64,000 nucleotides of DNA from Cryobacterium aureum (GTDB taxonomy: Bacteria; Actinomycetota; Actinomycetes; Actinomycetales; Microbacteriaceae): positions 62,001-126,000 of the forward strand of contig NZ_PPTG01000001.1 in NCBI RefSeq assembly GCF_002954245.1, read 5' to 3'. Position numbers and translations under genes: made by a program. The notes under the pieces were generated by a model. That model made no database searches. It was given only the letters and a program-made list of their open reading frames with translations, and had not been told where the DNA came from. Positions 25,585 to 35,138 of this stretch are shown here, piece by piece (the first letter of the stretch is position 1; every line of letters begins with the position of its first letter).

Positions 25585-26643
25585 TCAGAACTCGAGGGTG
25601 TAGGCCATTTTCTTGTGGGTGGGCACGAAACCCATGCCGGTGTAGAGGCCGAGGGCGCCGGTGGGGCTGGCGGAGTCCACCGCGAGGGTCACCCGCTCGT
25701 GGCCGAGAGCACGACCTGCGGCCAATTGGGCGGCCAGTAGGGATTGCGCGATGTGGCGGCCGCGCCATCCGCTCAAGACACCGACCAGGTCGATATAGCT
25801 GCCGGTGAACCCTTGCGTGGCCCAGACGTTCTCGTTGGCGGTCGACAGCACGAAGCCGACGACGTGCTCGGTGCCGGCACTGTCCGTGGCGGCCTCATCG
25901 GTTCCATAGGCAACGAACGACAGGTCGGGTCGAAACCATTTGCCGCCGACGAAGGCATCCCAGTTTTCGTCGCTCATTGGCTGGCTGCCCCAGTGATCCA
26001 TGAAAGAGTCGTCGCGGGCAGCGTGCACCTCGGCCGAGACCGCAGCGGTATAGGCGGCAATGCGGATTCCGGCGGCCGGGTCGATTACGCGTACCGGGGC
26101 ATCCAAGGGGCGTTCGAGGGTGAGAAAGTAGCGGGCGAGGCTGAGGCCGGCGTGTTCGAACAGGGCGGCGTTCTGCGGGGAACGTTCGTCGGCGTAGGTC
26201 AGGATCCAACCGGGAAGCGTTCCGGCCCCGGAGGCGAGTTGTTGCTTCGCCCGAGCAAGCTGCCAGGCCAGCAGTTGGCGGCCGATGCCCCGACCGCGAA
26301 GCGCCGGATGAACTCCGCCGATCGGCATCGAGCGCACGAGGCTCACCTGCCGGGGCGGGAACATGACCATGCCGACCGCCACAATGCGGCCGGCCTCGTC
26401 GAGAGCGACGAGCGAATCGAGCTCCGGGTGAAAGTGCGAGTAGCCGAAGTCGGCGGCGATCGCGCCGCGCGCGGTGAGGTAGTTAGGGTGGTCTACCTCG
26501 CCCATGGCCCGGCGCAGCTCCCAAATACCGTCGATGTCGCCCTCGGTGGCCGCTCGCCACACGCCCACGTCCGGGTGCTGCGGAAGTACCGGAGCCGGGG
26601 CGTCTCCCACCCGTTCGGCCAATGAAGTAGCGCGGTGATCCAT
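25585..26643 (-). CDS. Double-domain GNAT acetyltransferase
   Basis: The 352-residue protein contains two GNAT domains, like mycothiol synthase. The first has a good acetyl-CoA loop (VHPALRGRGIGRQLLAWQL near 112-130); the second has VLSGWRGRHIAQSLLAAQL and ends LYTGMGFVPTHKKMAYTLEF. Domain order fits MshD-like or related actinobacterial enzymes, but nothing diagnostic for mycothiol is visible, so the substrate is open. Divergent from nothing close: rplQ follows after a terminator on the same strand. A broken copy of its own 3' end lies just downstream. Confidence 0.83.
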   Translation of the reverse strand: MDHRATSLAERVGDAPAPVLPQHPDVGVWRAATEGDIDGIWELRRAMGEVDHPNYLTARGAIAADFGYSHFHPELDSLVALDEAGRIVAVGMVMFPPRQVSLVRSMPIGGVHPALRGRGIGRQLLAWQLARAKQQLASGAGTLPGWILTYADERSPQNAALFEHAGLSLARYFLTLERPLDAPVRVIDPAAGIRIAAYTAAVSAEVHAARDDSFMDHWGSQPMSDENWDAFVGGKWFRPDLSFVAYGTDEAATDSAGTEHVVGFVLSTANENVWATQGFTGSYIDLVGVLSGWRGRHIAQSLLAAQLAAGRALGHERVTLAVDSASPTGALGLYTGMGFVPTHKKMAYTLEF

Positions 26644-26749
26644 CCCCCAACCCTATCTTTCACGCGAAAGCGGAGAAAACGCTACTTCCCGGTAGCTGAA
26701 GCAACACTTTTCCCGCTCTCGCGGGATGTCGGGACGTGGGGGTACAAAA

Positions 26750-26783
26750 AAGAGGGGAGCCAACTGTCGTTGGCTCCCCTCTT
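26750..26783 (-). terminator. Intrinsic terminator of the rplQ operon
   Basis: Fifteen-base arms (26750-26764 and 26769-26783) with a four-base loop pair perfectly, and on the minus strand the hairpin is followed by six T residues. It lies ten bases after the rplQ stop. This is the clearest rho-independent terminator in the window with that of tuf. Confidence 0.93.
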
Positions 26784-26793
26784 GATGGTGGTG

Positions 26794-27354
26794 CTACTTC
26801 TTGTCGGCCTCGTCGGCGGCAGCGTCTTCGACAACTGCATCCTCAGCTACGACGTCTTCAGCGACAACGGTCTCCTCGACGGCTGCATCTTCGACGACGA
26901 CGTCGTCAGCAACGACGTCTTCGGCAACGACGTTCTCGGACCCGACTGGGGTCGCGGCAACGGTCGCTGTCTTGGAGCGCTTGACCTTGGGGGTCAGGGG
27001 CTCGAGAACGAGCTCCATCTGCACCATGGACGCGTTGTCACCCTTGCGGAAACCAAGCTTCGTGATGCGGGTGTAGCCGCCCTGACGCTCGTTGACCTGC
27101 GGGGCGATAACCGTGAACAGCTCGTGCACGACGGTCTTGTCTGTAATCGTCGCGAGAACGCGACGACGGGCGTGCAGGTCGCCGCGCTTGGCGAACTGCA
27201 CCATGCGCTCGGCGAGCGGACGCAGGCGCTTGGCACGGGTCTCGGTCGTCTTGATCGACTTGTGGGTGAACAGGGCCGCGGCCAGGTTCGCAAGCATGAG
27301 GCGCTCGTGCGCCGGGCCGCCACCGAGACGGGGGCCCTTTGTGGGCTTAGGCAT
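26794..27354 (-). CDS. rplQ: 50S ribosomal protein L17 with long acidic tail
   Basis: L17 lies near the exit tunnel. The conserved core ([28 protein letters not shown] to LVLEPL, about 1-120) is standard. Residues 141-186 form an extra tail built from repeats of VVAEDVV/VVEDAA type, low complexity, acidic and hydrophobic in alternation. Many Microbacteriaceae L17 proteins have C-terminal extensions; the repeat character here is notable. It is the last gene of infA-rpmJ-rpsM-rpsK-rpoA-rplQ. Confidence 0.95.
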   Translation of the reverse strand: MPKPTKGPRLGGGPAHERLMLANLAAALFTHKSIKTTETRAKRLRPLAERMVQFAKRGDLHARRRVLATITDKTVVHELFTVIAPQVNERQGGYTRITKLGFRKGDNASMVQMELVLEPLTPKVKRSKTATVAATPVGSENVVAEDVVADDVVVEDAAVEETVVAEDVVAEDAVVEDAAADEADKK

Positions 27355-27404
27355 TGGTAATCTCCAGTATCAAAAAATCGAAAGGCAGCGTTGAAGCGCG
27401 AGCC

Positions 27405-28394
27405 TTAGATGGTCTCTTCTTCGTAGCCGCTGTAGAAGTGCGCGCCGTCGAATCCGGGAACCGAATCCTTCAGGGACAGGCCGAGCTCAACGAGCTTGTC
27501 CTTCACTTCGTCAACCGACTTCTGCCCGAAGTTGCGGATGTTCATCAGCTGGGTCTCCGAGAGGGCGACCAGTTCGCTGACGTTGTTGATGCCTTCGCGC
27601 TTGAGGCAGTTGTACGAGCGCACCGACAGGTCGAGGTCTTCGATCGGAATCGAAAGCTCGGTCGAGAGCACAGCGTCAACCGGCGCTGGGCCGATCTCGA
27701 TGCCCTCAGCGGCGGTATTGAGCTCGCGGGCCAGACCGAACAGCTCGGTCAGGGTGCGGCCAGAGGATGCGATGGCGTCGCGGGGCGAGATAGCCGACTT
27801 GGTCTCCACGTCAACGACGAGGCGGTCGAAGTCAGTGCGCTCACCGGCACGAGTTGCCTCGACACGGTAGGTCACCTTGAGCACGGGCGAGTAGATCGAG
27901 TCGACCGGAATCTGGCCGGCCTCGGAGAACTCGTTGCGGTTCTGGGTGCTGGAGACGTAACCACGGCCACGCTCAATGGTCAGTTCGAGTTCGAACTTCG
28001 CCTTGTCGTTGAGGGTTGCGATGACCAGTTCCGGGTTGTGCACCTCGACGCCGGCCGGAGCCGAAATGTCAGCGGCGGTAACCTGGCCGGCACCCTGCTT
28101 GCGCAGGTACGCGGTGATCGGCTCGTCGTGCTCGCTCGAGACGACCAATCCCTTGATGTTCAGGATGATCTCGGTGACATCTTCCTTCACCCCGGGAACG
28201 GTGCTGAACTCGTGCAGCACGCCATCGATACGGATGCTGGTTACAGCAGCGCCCGGGATCGAGGAGAGCAGGGTACGGCGAAGCGAGTTGCCGAGGGTGT
28301 AGCCGAAGCCAGGTTCGAGCGGCTCAATGATGAACCGTGAACGGAACTCCGAGATGTTCTCTTCGGTGAGCGTTGGACGCTGTGCAATAAGCAC
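27405..28394 (-). CDS. rpoA: DNA-directed RNA polymerase subunit alpha
   Basis: The alpha subunit starts RNA polymerase assembly and contacts activators and UP elements. The 329-residue protein has the N-terminal dimerisation domain ([28 protein letters not shown]), the DDV region (TIERGRGYV), and the C-terminal helix-hairpin-helix domain ([48 protein letters not shown]). Full length. A hairpin separates it from rpsK at the place where rpsD lies in many actinobacteria. Confidence 0.97.
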   Translation of the reverse strand: MLIAQRPTLTEENISEFRSRFIIEPLEPGFGYTLGNSLRRTLLSSIPGAAVTSIRIDGVLHEFSTVPGVKEDVTEIILNIKGLVVSSEHDEPITAYLRKQGAGQVTAADISAPAGVEVHNPELVIATLNDKAKFELELTIERGRGYVSSTQNRNEFSEAGQIPVDSIYSPVLKVTYRVEATRAGERTDFDRLVVDVETKSAISPRDAIASSGRTLTELFGLARELNTAAEGIEIGPAPVDAVLSTELSIPIEDLDLSVRSYNCLKREGINNVSELVALSETQLMNIRNFGQKSVDEVKDKLVELGLSLKDSVPGFDGAHFYSGYEEETI

Positions 28395-28473
28395 TGTTGA
28401 TTCCTTTCGGCTAAGTGTCCGCTATATGACACTTGCAATGACGAGAGAGTGAAAAGGTGAAAGAAAAGAATCC

Positions 28474-28511
28474 CGACGGGGCTCGGTGACAATTAAGTGC
28501 CGAGCCCGTCG
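28474..28511 (-). terminator. Hairpin between rpsK and rpoA
   Basis: CGACGGGGCTCGG (28474-28486) pairs with CCGAGCCCGTCG (28500-28511) with one bulged base and a 13-base loop. On the minus strand it is followed by a T-rich stretch (GGATTCTTTTCTTTC). It resembles an intrinsic terminator or attenuator inside the 134-bp gap between rpsK and rpoA; rpoA must then have its own promoter or read-through. Confidence 0.65.
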
Positions 28512-28528
28512 AGATGACAGCTTGTGCT

Positions 28529-28927
28529 TTAGACGCGGCGGCGCTTCGGCGGACGGCATCCGTTGTGAGCCTGAGGCGTCACGTCGTTGATCGAACCGAC
28601 CTCCAGGCCAGCGGCCTGGAGCGAACGGATCGCGGTCTCGCGGCCTGAGCCGGGTCCCTTGACGAAGACGTCAACCTTCTTCATGCCGTGTTCCTGTGCC
28701 TGGCGGGCGGCCGACTCGGCGGCCAGCTGTGCGGCGAAGGGGGTCGACTTGCGCGAACCCTTGAAACCAACCTGGCCCGACGAGGCCCAGCTGATGACGG
28801 CTCCGGTCGTGTCGGTGATCGACACGATCGTGTTGTTGAAGGTGCTCTTGATGTGGGCCTGGCCCACAGCAATGTTCTTCTTTTCTTTCTTACGCGGCTT
28901 CCGTACGGCCGACTTGGGTTGTGCCAT
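28529..28927 (-). CDS. rpsK: 30S ribosomal protein S11
   Basis: S11 is part of the 30S platform near the Shine-Dalgarno helix. The 132-residue protein has [46 protein letters not shown] and ends [19 protein letters not shown], both diagnostic. A good AGGAG-like site precedes ATG 28927. It follows rpsM by 45 bases. Confidence 0.97.
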   Translation of the reverse strand: MAQPKSAVRKPRKKEKKNIAVGQAHIKSTFNNTIVSITDTTGAVISWASSGQVGFKGSRKSTPFAAQLAAESAARQAQEHGMKKVDVFVKGPGSGRETAIRSLQAAGLEVGSINDVTPQAHNGCRPPKRRRV

Positions 28928-28972
28928 GAATTTCTCCTGAATCCTAAAGGCGTTAGCGGGCTAGGCCGAGGC

Positions 28973-29347
28973 CTAGCGCGCCTTCTTCTTGCCGGCTACG
29001 GTGCGCTTCGGGCCCTTGCGGGTGCGAGCGTTGGTCTTGGTGCGCTGTCCGCGAACGGGCAGGCCCTTGCGGTGGCGAATGCCCTCGTAGCTGCCAATTT
29101 CAACCTTGCGGCGGATGTCAGCGGCAACCTCACGGCGGAGGTCACCCTCAACCTTGAAGGTGCCTTCGACGTAGTCGCGGAGGAGGACGAGCTGGTCGTC
29201 GCTCAAATCCTTGACGCGGATGTTTCCGTCGATTCCAGTGTCGGCGAGGGTCTTGAGGGCCCTCGTACGGCCAACACCGTAAATGTAAGTCAATGCAACT
29301 TCCACGCGCTTATCGCGCGGGATGTCGACGCCGGCTAGACGTGCCAT
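28973..29347 (-). CDS. rpsM: 30S ribosomal protein S13
   Basis: S13 forms inter-subunit bridges at the 30S head. The 124-residue protein begins [26 protein letters not shown] and ends with the Lys/Arg-rich tail [13 protein letters not shown] 29347 follows AGGAGA; an in-frame upstream extension is not family-like. Confidence 0.97.
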   Translation of the reverse strand: MARLAGVDIPRDKRVEVALTYIYGVGRTRALKTLADTGIDGNIRVKDLSDDQLVLLRDYVEGTFKVEGDLRREVAADIRRKVEIGSYEGIRHRKGLPVRGQRTKTNARTRKGPKRTVAGKKKAR

Positions 29348-29440
29348 TGTGTCTCCTGTTAGTGATGGAGGTCTGTAACAGCTCCTGTACACCGGCCTCC
29401 AACCGATGGTGTCACCCTCACGGGCTCCCGGAACTGCTAG

Positions 29441-29450
29441 TAAATATTTA
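29441..29450. promoter_or_regulatory. AT-rich palindrome upstream of rpsM
   Basis: TAAATATTTA is a perfect 10-bp palindrome within an unusually AT-rich stretch (about 29438-29465) of the rpmJ-rpsM gap. It may belong to a promoter for rpsM. No spacing-perfect -35 was found. Confidence 0.3.
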
Positions 29451-29491
29451 GTTATTCAGGTAAATCTCGAGGCGACGAGTCGCGACGGGAA

Positions 29492-29605
29492 TTAACCCTG
29501 GCGCTGCTTGTGACGCGGGTTCTCGCAGATGACCATCACATTGCCGTTACGGCGGATGACCTTGCACTTGTCACAGATCTTTTTGACGCTGGGCTTGACC
29601 TTCAT
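29492..29605 (-). CDS. rpmJ: 50S ribosomal protein L36
   Basis: This 37-residue protein is [20 protein letters not shown] followed by a segment ending [10 protein letters not shown]. It has the zinc-binding set Cys 11, Cys 14, Cys 27 and His 32, so it is the zinc-containing (C+) form. L36 is small enough to be missed by automated ORF cut-offs. It lies between infA and rpsM, its usual place. Confidence 0.96.
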   Translation of the reverse strand: MKVKPSVKKICDKCKVIRRNGNVMVICENPRHKQRQG

Positions 29606-29672
29606 GGTGATTCCTTGTTTTTCGCTGTCTTCGTACCCTCGGGATGCCGAGGGCCGTTACTTACAGCAGTCG

Positions 29673-29894
29673 TTACTTGTAGCGGTAGACGATCCGGCCG
29701 CGGGTCAGGTCGTACGGGCTCAGCTCTACGATCACGCGATCCTCCGGGAGGATGCGAATGTAGTGCTGGCGCATCTTGCCCGAAATGTGGGCAAGAACTC
29801 GGTGGCCGTTTGACAGCTCAACGCGAAACATCGCGTTGGGCAGAGCTTCGACTACTGCGCCCTCGATTTCGATGACACCGTCTTTTTTGGCCAT
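29673..29894 (-). CDS. infA: Translation initiation factor IF-1
   Basis: IF-1 binds the ribosomal A site during initiation. The 73-residue OB-fold protein reads [20 protein letters not shown] and continues to the conserved [30 protein letters not shown] 29894 is the family start; the frame extends 24 codons upstream without homology. Normally it follows map; here the PTS block lies in between. Confidence 0.97.
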   Translation of the reverse strand: MAKKDGVIEIEGAVVEALPNAMFRVELSNGHRVLAHISGKMRQHYIRILPEDRVIVELSPYDLTRGRIVYRYK

Positions 29895-29982
29895 ACCCTC
29901 ACTGTCGCTCTGTATTGATTGCTGGTCATGCGGGATTGATGCCAGACACGCCACAAAAGACGACACCAGACACCAAGGATCA

Positions 29983-30012
29983 ATCTTATGGTATGAGATT
30001 GCCTTTTGGCAA
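29983..30012 (-). promoter_or_regulatory. Candidate promoter of infA operon
   Basis: On the minus strand TTGCCA (30007-30012) and TAAGAT (29983-29988) are 18 bases apart, a reasonable -35/-10 pair about 90 bases upstream of infA. The -35 lies in a small hairpin (ATTGCC and GGCAAT with a four-T loop, 29998-30013) right after the mtlD stop, which could also serve as the end of the PTS operon. Confidence 0.45.
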
Positions 30013-30019
30013 TTCAGTC

Positions 30020-31168
30020 CTATAATCCCTGCGCGCGTCGTACCTCAAGCACGACCGACGCGAAGAGTGGATGCGCCGCATCGAGCCCGCAGACCTGCAG
30101 GACCACGTGCTCCGCGCTTTCGGCCCGGATCATCCGTTGCAGCTCGACGCTCTGCTCGTCGGCCGCAACGTCAAAGCGCAGCACCGCACCGATGGCGCTC
30201 AGGAGCGCCTCTGGCCTGATGCCCGATTCGATCAATTCCGCGGCCGGGCCGATGAACCGCTCGTTGCGGCTGAGCTTGCGCAGCGGCTGGCGGCCCACGC
30301 GTTCGACGGTGTCGAGCAGGGCCGGGTTACTGAACCGAACGAGGATTTTTTCCCGGTAGGCGCGCTGGGCGTCCTCGTCGAGTCCGTGCTTGGCAACCAG
30401 CAGCGCCGACGTCTCTTCGAGCACGGCGCGGGCGGCCGCCACGACGGCCGGCACGTCGAGCGCCTCGGCGATCGTGCTGACGCCGGCCCGGCTGCCGAGG
30501 TAGGCGATGGTGGCGTGCCCGGTGTTCACCGTGAAGAGCTTGCGCTCGATATAGGGCAGGAGGTTGTCCACGAACGTGGCTCCCGGAATGACCGGAACCG
30601 CATCGCCGAATGCGCCGCGTTCAATGACCCATTCGTAGAAGGCCTCCACCGTCACCGTGAGGCCCGCATCCGCTGCCTGGTTGGGCACGATGCGGTCGAC
30701 GGCCGTATTCGCGAAGGCCGCGCGCGCCGAGACGGCCGGCCAGTCGGCACCGGCCACGTGGCTGTGTACGTGCTCGGCGAGCAGGTCGGTAGCGTTGATG
30801 GCGTTCTCACACGCCATCACGGCGAGCGGCGGCAGCGACGCTTCCCGGCGCGCCAGCCCGGCCGCGATGAGCGGGGCGACGAACTTGAGGATGTTCGGTC
30901 CCACGGCCGTCGTCACAATGTCCGCGGTGGCGATCTCGTCGATCAGCGCCTCGCTGTCGGTGGCGCTATTGATGGCGCGGAATCCCTGCACGGTGTGCTG
31001 GCGGGCTCCCTCCCCCTTCTCGTGCACGTCATAGCTGCGTGCGGCGTGCAGCGCGTCGATGAGGGTCGAATTCACGTCGGCGAAGACCACCTCGTACCCG
31101 GCTTCGTGCAGCAGGAGTCCGACGAAGCCGCGCCCGATGTTGCCCGCGCCGAAGTGAATAGCCTTCAT
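30020..31168 (-). CDS. mtlD: Mannitol-1-phosphate 5-dehydrogenase
   Basis: MtlD oxidises mannitol 1-phosphate, produced by the PTS, to fructose 6-phosphate with NAD. The 382-residue protein has the N-terminal dinucleotide motif [13 protein letters not shown] (5-17), [11 protein letters not shown] and the [11 protein letters not shown] region. The Lys-containing active site of the polyol dehydrogenase family is in the C-terminal half ([26 protein letters not shown]). It overlaps mtlF by four bases and closes the PTS operon. Confidence 0.95.
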   Translation of the reverse strand: MKAIHFGAGNIGRGFVGLLLHEAGYEVVFADVNSTLIDALHAARSYDVHEKGEGARQHTVQGFRAINSATDSEALIDEIATADIVTTAVGPNILKFVAPLIAAGLARREASLPPLAVMACENAINATDLLAEHVHSHVAGADWPAVSARAAFANTAVDRIVPNQAADAGLTVTVEAFYEWVIERGAFGDAVPVIPGATFVDNLLPYIERKLFTVNTGHATIAYLGSRAGVSTIAEALDVPAVVAAARAVLEETSALLVAKHGLDEDAQRAYREKILVRFSNPALLDTVERVGRQPLRKLSRNERFIGPAAELIESGIRPEALLSAIGAVLRFDVAADEQSVELQRMIRAESAEHVVLQVCGLDAAHPLFASVVLEVRRAQGL

Positions 31169-31602
31169 TCTGCGTTGACCTCCTCGAGGAGGGCGTAAAT
31201 TTCTTCGGCCGAGTCGGCGTCGATGAGTTTGGCCACCTCGTCTTCGTCGGAGAACACGATGGCAATCTTGGAGAGGATCTCGAGGTGCTCATTGTTCAGC
31301 CCCGCGATACCCACGGCGAAACGCACCGGCTGGCCGTTCCAATCGATCGGCTCGGCGTAGCGCACGAGCGACAGGGCGGAGCGCAGGATGGAATCCTTCG
31401 CGTCGTTCGTGCCGTGCGGGATGGCGAGGAAGTTGCCCATGTACGTCGAAACGGATGCTTCGCGCTCGAACATGGACGCCACGTAGTCCTCGCTCACGGC
31501 GCCGGACGACACGAGAAGGCCACCGGCCTCGCGAATCGCCTCGTCGCGCGTCCGGGCCGTTCCACGGGCGATCAGGTTGCGGGGTTCGAGGATCTGGCTC
31601 AT
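31165..31602 (-). CDS. mtlF: PTS mannitol-specific EIIA component
   Basis: This 145-residue cytoplasmic protein accepts phosphate from HPr and passes it to the EIIB domain of MtlA. The active-site His is in [13 protein letters not shown] (His 63), the fructose/mannitol EIIA signature. It is a separate EIIA, as in Gram-positive mannitol systems. Start and stop overlap mtlA and mtlD by four bases each. Confidence 0.95.
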   Translation of the reverse strand: MSQILEPRNLIARGTARTRDEAIREAGGLLVSSGAVSEDYVASMFEREASVSTYMGNFLAIPHGTNDAKDSILRSALSLVRYAEPIDWNGQPVRFAVGIAGLNNEHLEILSKIAIVFSDEDEVAKLIDADSAEEIYALLEEVNAE

Positions 31603-33089
31603 GAGGTGACTCCCTCGTTGGTCTGGTGTTCGAGCATGCCCACGACTTCGTCGTACTTCGGGCTGTTCATGAAATTGTCGACGGAGACATGCATGGAGTC
31701 GGGTGACTTGGCCCGCGCACGGTCGGTCAGGTCCTGGTGCGTGATCACGAGATCGGCGCTGCCATCAAGGTTGGCGATGGCCTGGTTGGTCACCGTGATC
31801 CCCGCGATGCCGGCCTTCTTGATCTTGTTGCGCAGCACGGAGGCGCCCATCGCACTCGAGCCCATTCCGGCGTCGCACGCGAACACGATGTTGCGGAGGT
31901 CGCGGGTGGGGGTGCCGCCGCCCGCCGCGGCATCCGTTGCGGTAGAGCCGACGAGACTGCCCAGTACCGAACTGGATTTACCCTTGTTGGCCTCGGTCTT
32001 CGCCACGGCGGCGGTCAGGTCAAGACCGGCGCCTTCGGAGAGGTCGCGGCGACGGCTGGCGCGCAGGATGACGGCGGCGATCAGGAAGGAAACTGCTGCC
32101 GCACCGATGACCGACAAGATGACGCCGATGTAGCTCTCGGGCGACGTCTGGAACAACACGGCGAAGATGCTGCCGGGTGAGGCGGGAGCGCGCAGCCCGG
32201 TGGCGAACGCCACGTTGATGGCCACACCGGTCATGCCGCCGCCGATGGCGGCCAGGATGAGAATCGGCTTCATCAGCACGTAGGGGAAGTAGATCTCGTG
32301 GATGCCGCCGAGGAACTGGATGATGATTGCGCCGGGCGCGCTGGCCCTGGCAATACCAGTTCCGAAGAGGGTGAACGCGAGCAGGATGCCCAGCCCGGGG
32401 CCGGGGTTGGCTTCGAGCAGGAACAGGATCGACTTGCCGGTGTCGGATACCTGTTGCACGCCGAGCGGGGTGAGCACGCCGTGATTGATGGCGTTGTTGA
32501 GGAAGAGAATCTTGCCCGGTTCGATCAGGATGCTCGCGAGAGGCAGCAATCCGTTGGCGATCAGAAAGTCGACACCGGTTTCGAGCAGTTTGCTCAGCCC
32601 GGTCACGAGCGGGGCGATGCCGACGAACGCGCCGAGGGCGAGGATGGCGCCGAGGATTCCAGCCGTGAAGTTGTTCACGAGCATCTCGAAGCCGGCCTTG
32701 ACCTTACCCTCCCAGATGCTGTCGACCTTCTTGAGCAGGTAGGCCGCAAGCGGGCCGACGATCATCGCTCCGATGAACATCGGAATGCTGCTGCCGACGA
32801 TCACACCCATCGTGGCGATCGTGGCGACCACGCCACCACGGGTGTCATAGATCATGCGGCCACCCGTGTTGGCGATCAAAAGCGGCAGCATGTAGATGAT
32901 CATCGGGTCGACGAGGGTTGCGAACGTCTCGTTGGGGGTCCATCCGGTGGGGATGAACAGCGCGGTGATCAGCCCCCACGCGATGAAGGCGGGAATGTTG
33001 GGCATGACCATTCCGCTGAGGAATGTGCCGAAGCGCTGCACGTGCACGCGAGTGCCCGTTCGCTTGGTGTCGGCTGACGTCGTCGTCAT
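31599..33089 (-). CDS. mtlA: PTS mannitol transporter EIICB component
   Basis: The 496-residue protein imports and phosphorylates mannitol. The EIIC membrane domain (about 1-345) has the sugar-binding GGIHEIYFPY (261-270), and the EIIB domain follows a linker of about 50 residues, with VFACDAGMGSSAMGASVLR (active-site Cys 405). There is no fused EIIA, matching the separate mtlF. It starts one base after the ptsI stop. Confidence 0.96.
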   Translation of the reverse strand: MTTTSADTKRTGTRVHVQRFGTFLSGMVMPNIPAFIAWGLITALFIPTGWTPNETFATLVDPMIIYMLPLLIANTGGRMIYDTRGGVVATIATMGVIVGSSIPMFIGAMIVGPLAAYLLKKVDSIWEGKVKAGFEMLVNNFTAGILGAILALGAFVGIAPLVTGLSKLLETGVDFLIANGLLPLASILIEPGKILFLNNAINHGVLTPLGVQQVSDTGKSILFLLEANPGPGLGILLAFTLFGTGIARASAPGAIIIQFLGGIHEIYFPYVLMKPILILAAIGGGMTGVAINVAFATGLRAPASPGSIFAVLFQTSPESYIGVILSVIGAAAVSFLIAAVILRASRRRDLSEGAGLDLTAAVAKTEANKGKSSSVLGSLVGSTATDAAAGGGTPTRDLRNIVFACDAGMGSSAMGASVLRNKIKKAGIAGITVTNQAIANLDGSADLVITHQDLTDRARAKSPDSMHVSVDNFMNSPKYDEVVGMLEHQTNEGVTS

Positions 33090-33090
33090 T

Positions 33091-34800
33091 TCAGTACCTT
33101 TCTAGGGTGTGCTGCACGGGAGGGTTTAGATGTGAAGATGAAGCAAGAAATGTGGCGGCCTGGGTCGTGACCACTTCGCGAGCGGATGCCGCATCCTCGG
33201 CTTCGAGGGCAAGATCGGCCAACAGCCGGGCCTGCTCGCTCGTGAAATCTGCCAGGGTGGCGCGCACGTCGGCGAGGGCTGAAGCGGACATCGACAGGCT
33301 CGTTGCGCCCAGGCCGACCAGCACCACGGCGAGCAGCGGATCCGCGGCGGCCTCCCCGCACACCCCGACGGGCTTGCCGAGCGCGGCACCGGCGGCACCG
33401 ACCTCGGCCACCAGGCGCAGTACCGCGGGGTTCCACGGGTCCTGGAAGGCGGCCACGGAGCCGAGCAGGCGGTCGGCCGCGAGCGTGTATTGGGTGAGGT
33501 CGTTCGTGCCGATCGAGGCGAAGTCGGCGTGGCGCAGGATGCGGTCGGCGAGAAGGGCGGCGGCGGGGATCTCGACCATCACCCCGGCGGTCTTGAGCCC
33601 GAGCTCGCGCGCGAGTGCCACGAAGTAGCGGGTCTCCTCGACGGTGGCGACCATCGGGGCCATCACCCACAGGTCGGCGTCGGTGGCGGCGTCCGCCTGG
33701 GCGAGCGCTTCCAGTTGGTCACGCAGGATCTGCTCGGATGCACGCAGCGCGCGCAGTCCCCGCAGGCCGAGGGCCGGGTTTTCTTCGCGGGCGTCGTTGA
33801 GGAAGGCCAGCGGCTTGTCCGCCCCGGCGTCCAGAGCACGAACCACGACCTTCTTGCCGGGGAAGGCGCGCAGCATCCGCTCGTATTCGGAGCGTTGCTC
33901 GGCCACCGTCGGCGCCGTGACGGCGTCGAGAAACAGGAATTCGGTGCGGAACAGGCCAACGCCCTCCGCGCCTAAGGCGACGGCCGCGGCGGCGCCGTCG
34001 GCCGACCCGAGGTTAGACAGAAGCGGAATGGGGGTACCGTCCGCAAGACGGCCCGGCGACACCGGCGCGAGCGTGCGGGCTGCCCGGGCGGCCACACGTG
34101 CGTGCGCCTGGGAGAGTTGCTCGGCACTGGGTGATGTGATCACCAGGTTGTTCGCGGCGTCGAGAATGACCTCGTCGCCATCGGTGAGGCCCGCCGCACC
34201 GACCGCGCGCACGATGGCCACAATGGACTTCTCGCGGGCTAAAATCGCGGTGTGCGAGGTGGGACCCCCGTCGAGGGTGATCAGACCGAGCACCTGGCTC
34301 AGGTCGAGGGTGGCGGTATCGGCCGGAGCCAGGTCGCGCGCCACGAGAATGAACGGATGTCCCCGGTCGGGCACCCCGGGCGCCGAGACTCCACCGAGAC
34401 GCGCGATGACTCGCTGCGAGACGTCGTCGAGGTCGCCCGCTCGCTCGGCCATGTAGCCGCCGAGCTCAGTCAGCATGTCACGGAAGGCCGCGAAGGCCTC
34501 GAAGACCGCCCGCTCCGCCGTCGCACCGGCGGCGAGCCGCAGCGTGACGTCGTCAACGAGGCTGGGGTCTTGGGCCATCATGGACTGGGCCTCGAGCACC
34601 TCGCCGGCCACTCCGCCGGCCCGCTCCGCACGGGCGAGGAGGTCGGCTGCGACGGCGCCGAGGGCTTCGGCAACGCGGTCGCCCTCTTCTACCGGTGTCA
34701 GCGCGCTGGGCGCGGCGACGGGGTCGGGAATCGGGTCGGGCATGCGCACGACCCGGCCCACAACGACACCCTGACCGATTCCGATTCCCTGCAATTCCAT
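33091..34800 (-). CDS. ptsI: Phosphoenolpyruvate-protein phosphotransferase (PTS enzyme I)
   Basis: EI takes phosphate from PEP and gives it to HPr. The 569-residue protein has the active-site motif DGGPTSHTAILARE (His 183), the PEP-binding GVGLFRTEFLFLD and the C-terminal FASIGTNDLTQYTLAADR and KPVGVCGEAA (with the catalytic Cys). Full-length. It stands between ptsH and mtlA, so the general and the mannitol-specific PTS genes are one operon. Confidence 0.95.
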   Translation of the reverse strand: MELQGIGIGQGVVVGRVVRMPDPIPDPVAAPSALTPVEEGDRVAEALGAVAADLLARAERAGGVAGEVLEAQSMMAQDPSLVDDVTLRLAAGATAERAVFEAFAAFRDMLTELGGYMAERAGDLDDVSQRVIARLGGVSAPGVPDRGHPFILVARDLAPADTATLDLSQVLGLITLDGGPTSHTAILAREKSIVAIVRAVGAAGLTDGDEVILDAANNLVITSPSAEQLSQAHARVAARAARTLAPVSPGRLADGTPIPLLSNLGSADGAAAAVALGAEGVGLFRTEFLFLDAVTAPTVAEQRSEYERMLRAFPGKKVVVRALDAGADKPLAFLNDAREENPALGLRGLRALRASEQILRDQLEALAQADAATDADLWVMAPMVATVEETRYFVALARELGLKTAGVMVEIPAAALLADRILRHADFASIGTNDLTQYTLAADRLLGSVAAFQDPWNPAVLRLVAEVGAAGAALGKPVGVCGEAAADPLLAVVLVGLGATSLSMSASALADVRATLADFTSEQARLLADLALEAEDAASAREVVTTQAATFLASSSHLNPPVQHTLERY

Positions 34801-34809
34801 GCGGAGCCC

Positions 34810-35076
34810 CTAAGCGTCGTGGTCGACGAGCAGCAGCCCGGCCAGCTCGTCGAGGACAGTCTCGGCCGTGTCACCGTCGGCCGCAAGGGTGACCTCGTCA
34901 CCGTGGCCGATGCCGAGGGAGATGATGCCGAGGATGCTCGCGGCGTTCACCGTCTTGCCGCCGGTCTTGGTGAGCGTGACGGGAATACCCGCGGCCGCTG
35001 CGGCCTGGCTGAACAGTTTCGCCGGGCGAGCGTGCAGTCCGTGGGTCGATCCGATGAGAACCGTTCGTTCGAGCAT
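34810..35076 (-). CDS. ptsH: PTS phosphocarrier protein HPr
   Basis: HPr, 88 residues, has the active-site His 15 in THGLHARPAKLF and the regulatory serine in NAASILGIISLG (Ser 47, equivalent to Ser 46). The Ser site suggests possible control by HPr kinase, though no hprK is in the window. ATG 35076 follows AAAGG. It lies between the EIIB-like gene and ptsI. Confidence 0.95.
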   Translation of the reverse strand: MLERTVLIGSTHGLHARPAKLFSQAAAAAGIPVTLTKTGGKTVNAASILGIISLGIGHGDEVTLAADGDTAETVLDELAGLLLVDHDA

Positions 35077-35138
35077 TGCGGTGCCTTTCGTTGCGTGTGC
35101 GTTATGCGGCAGGTGTTGGGAGTGCTGGTCTGCCACAG

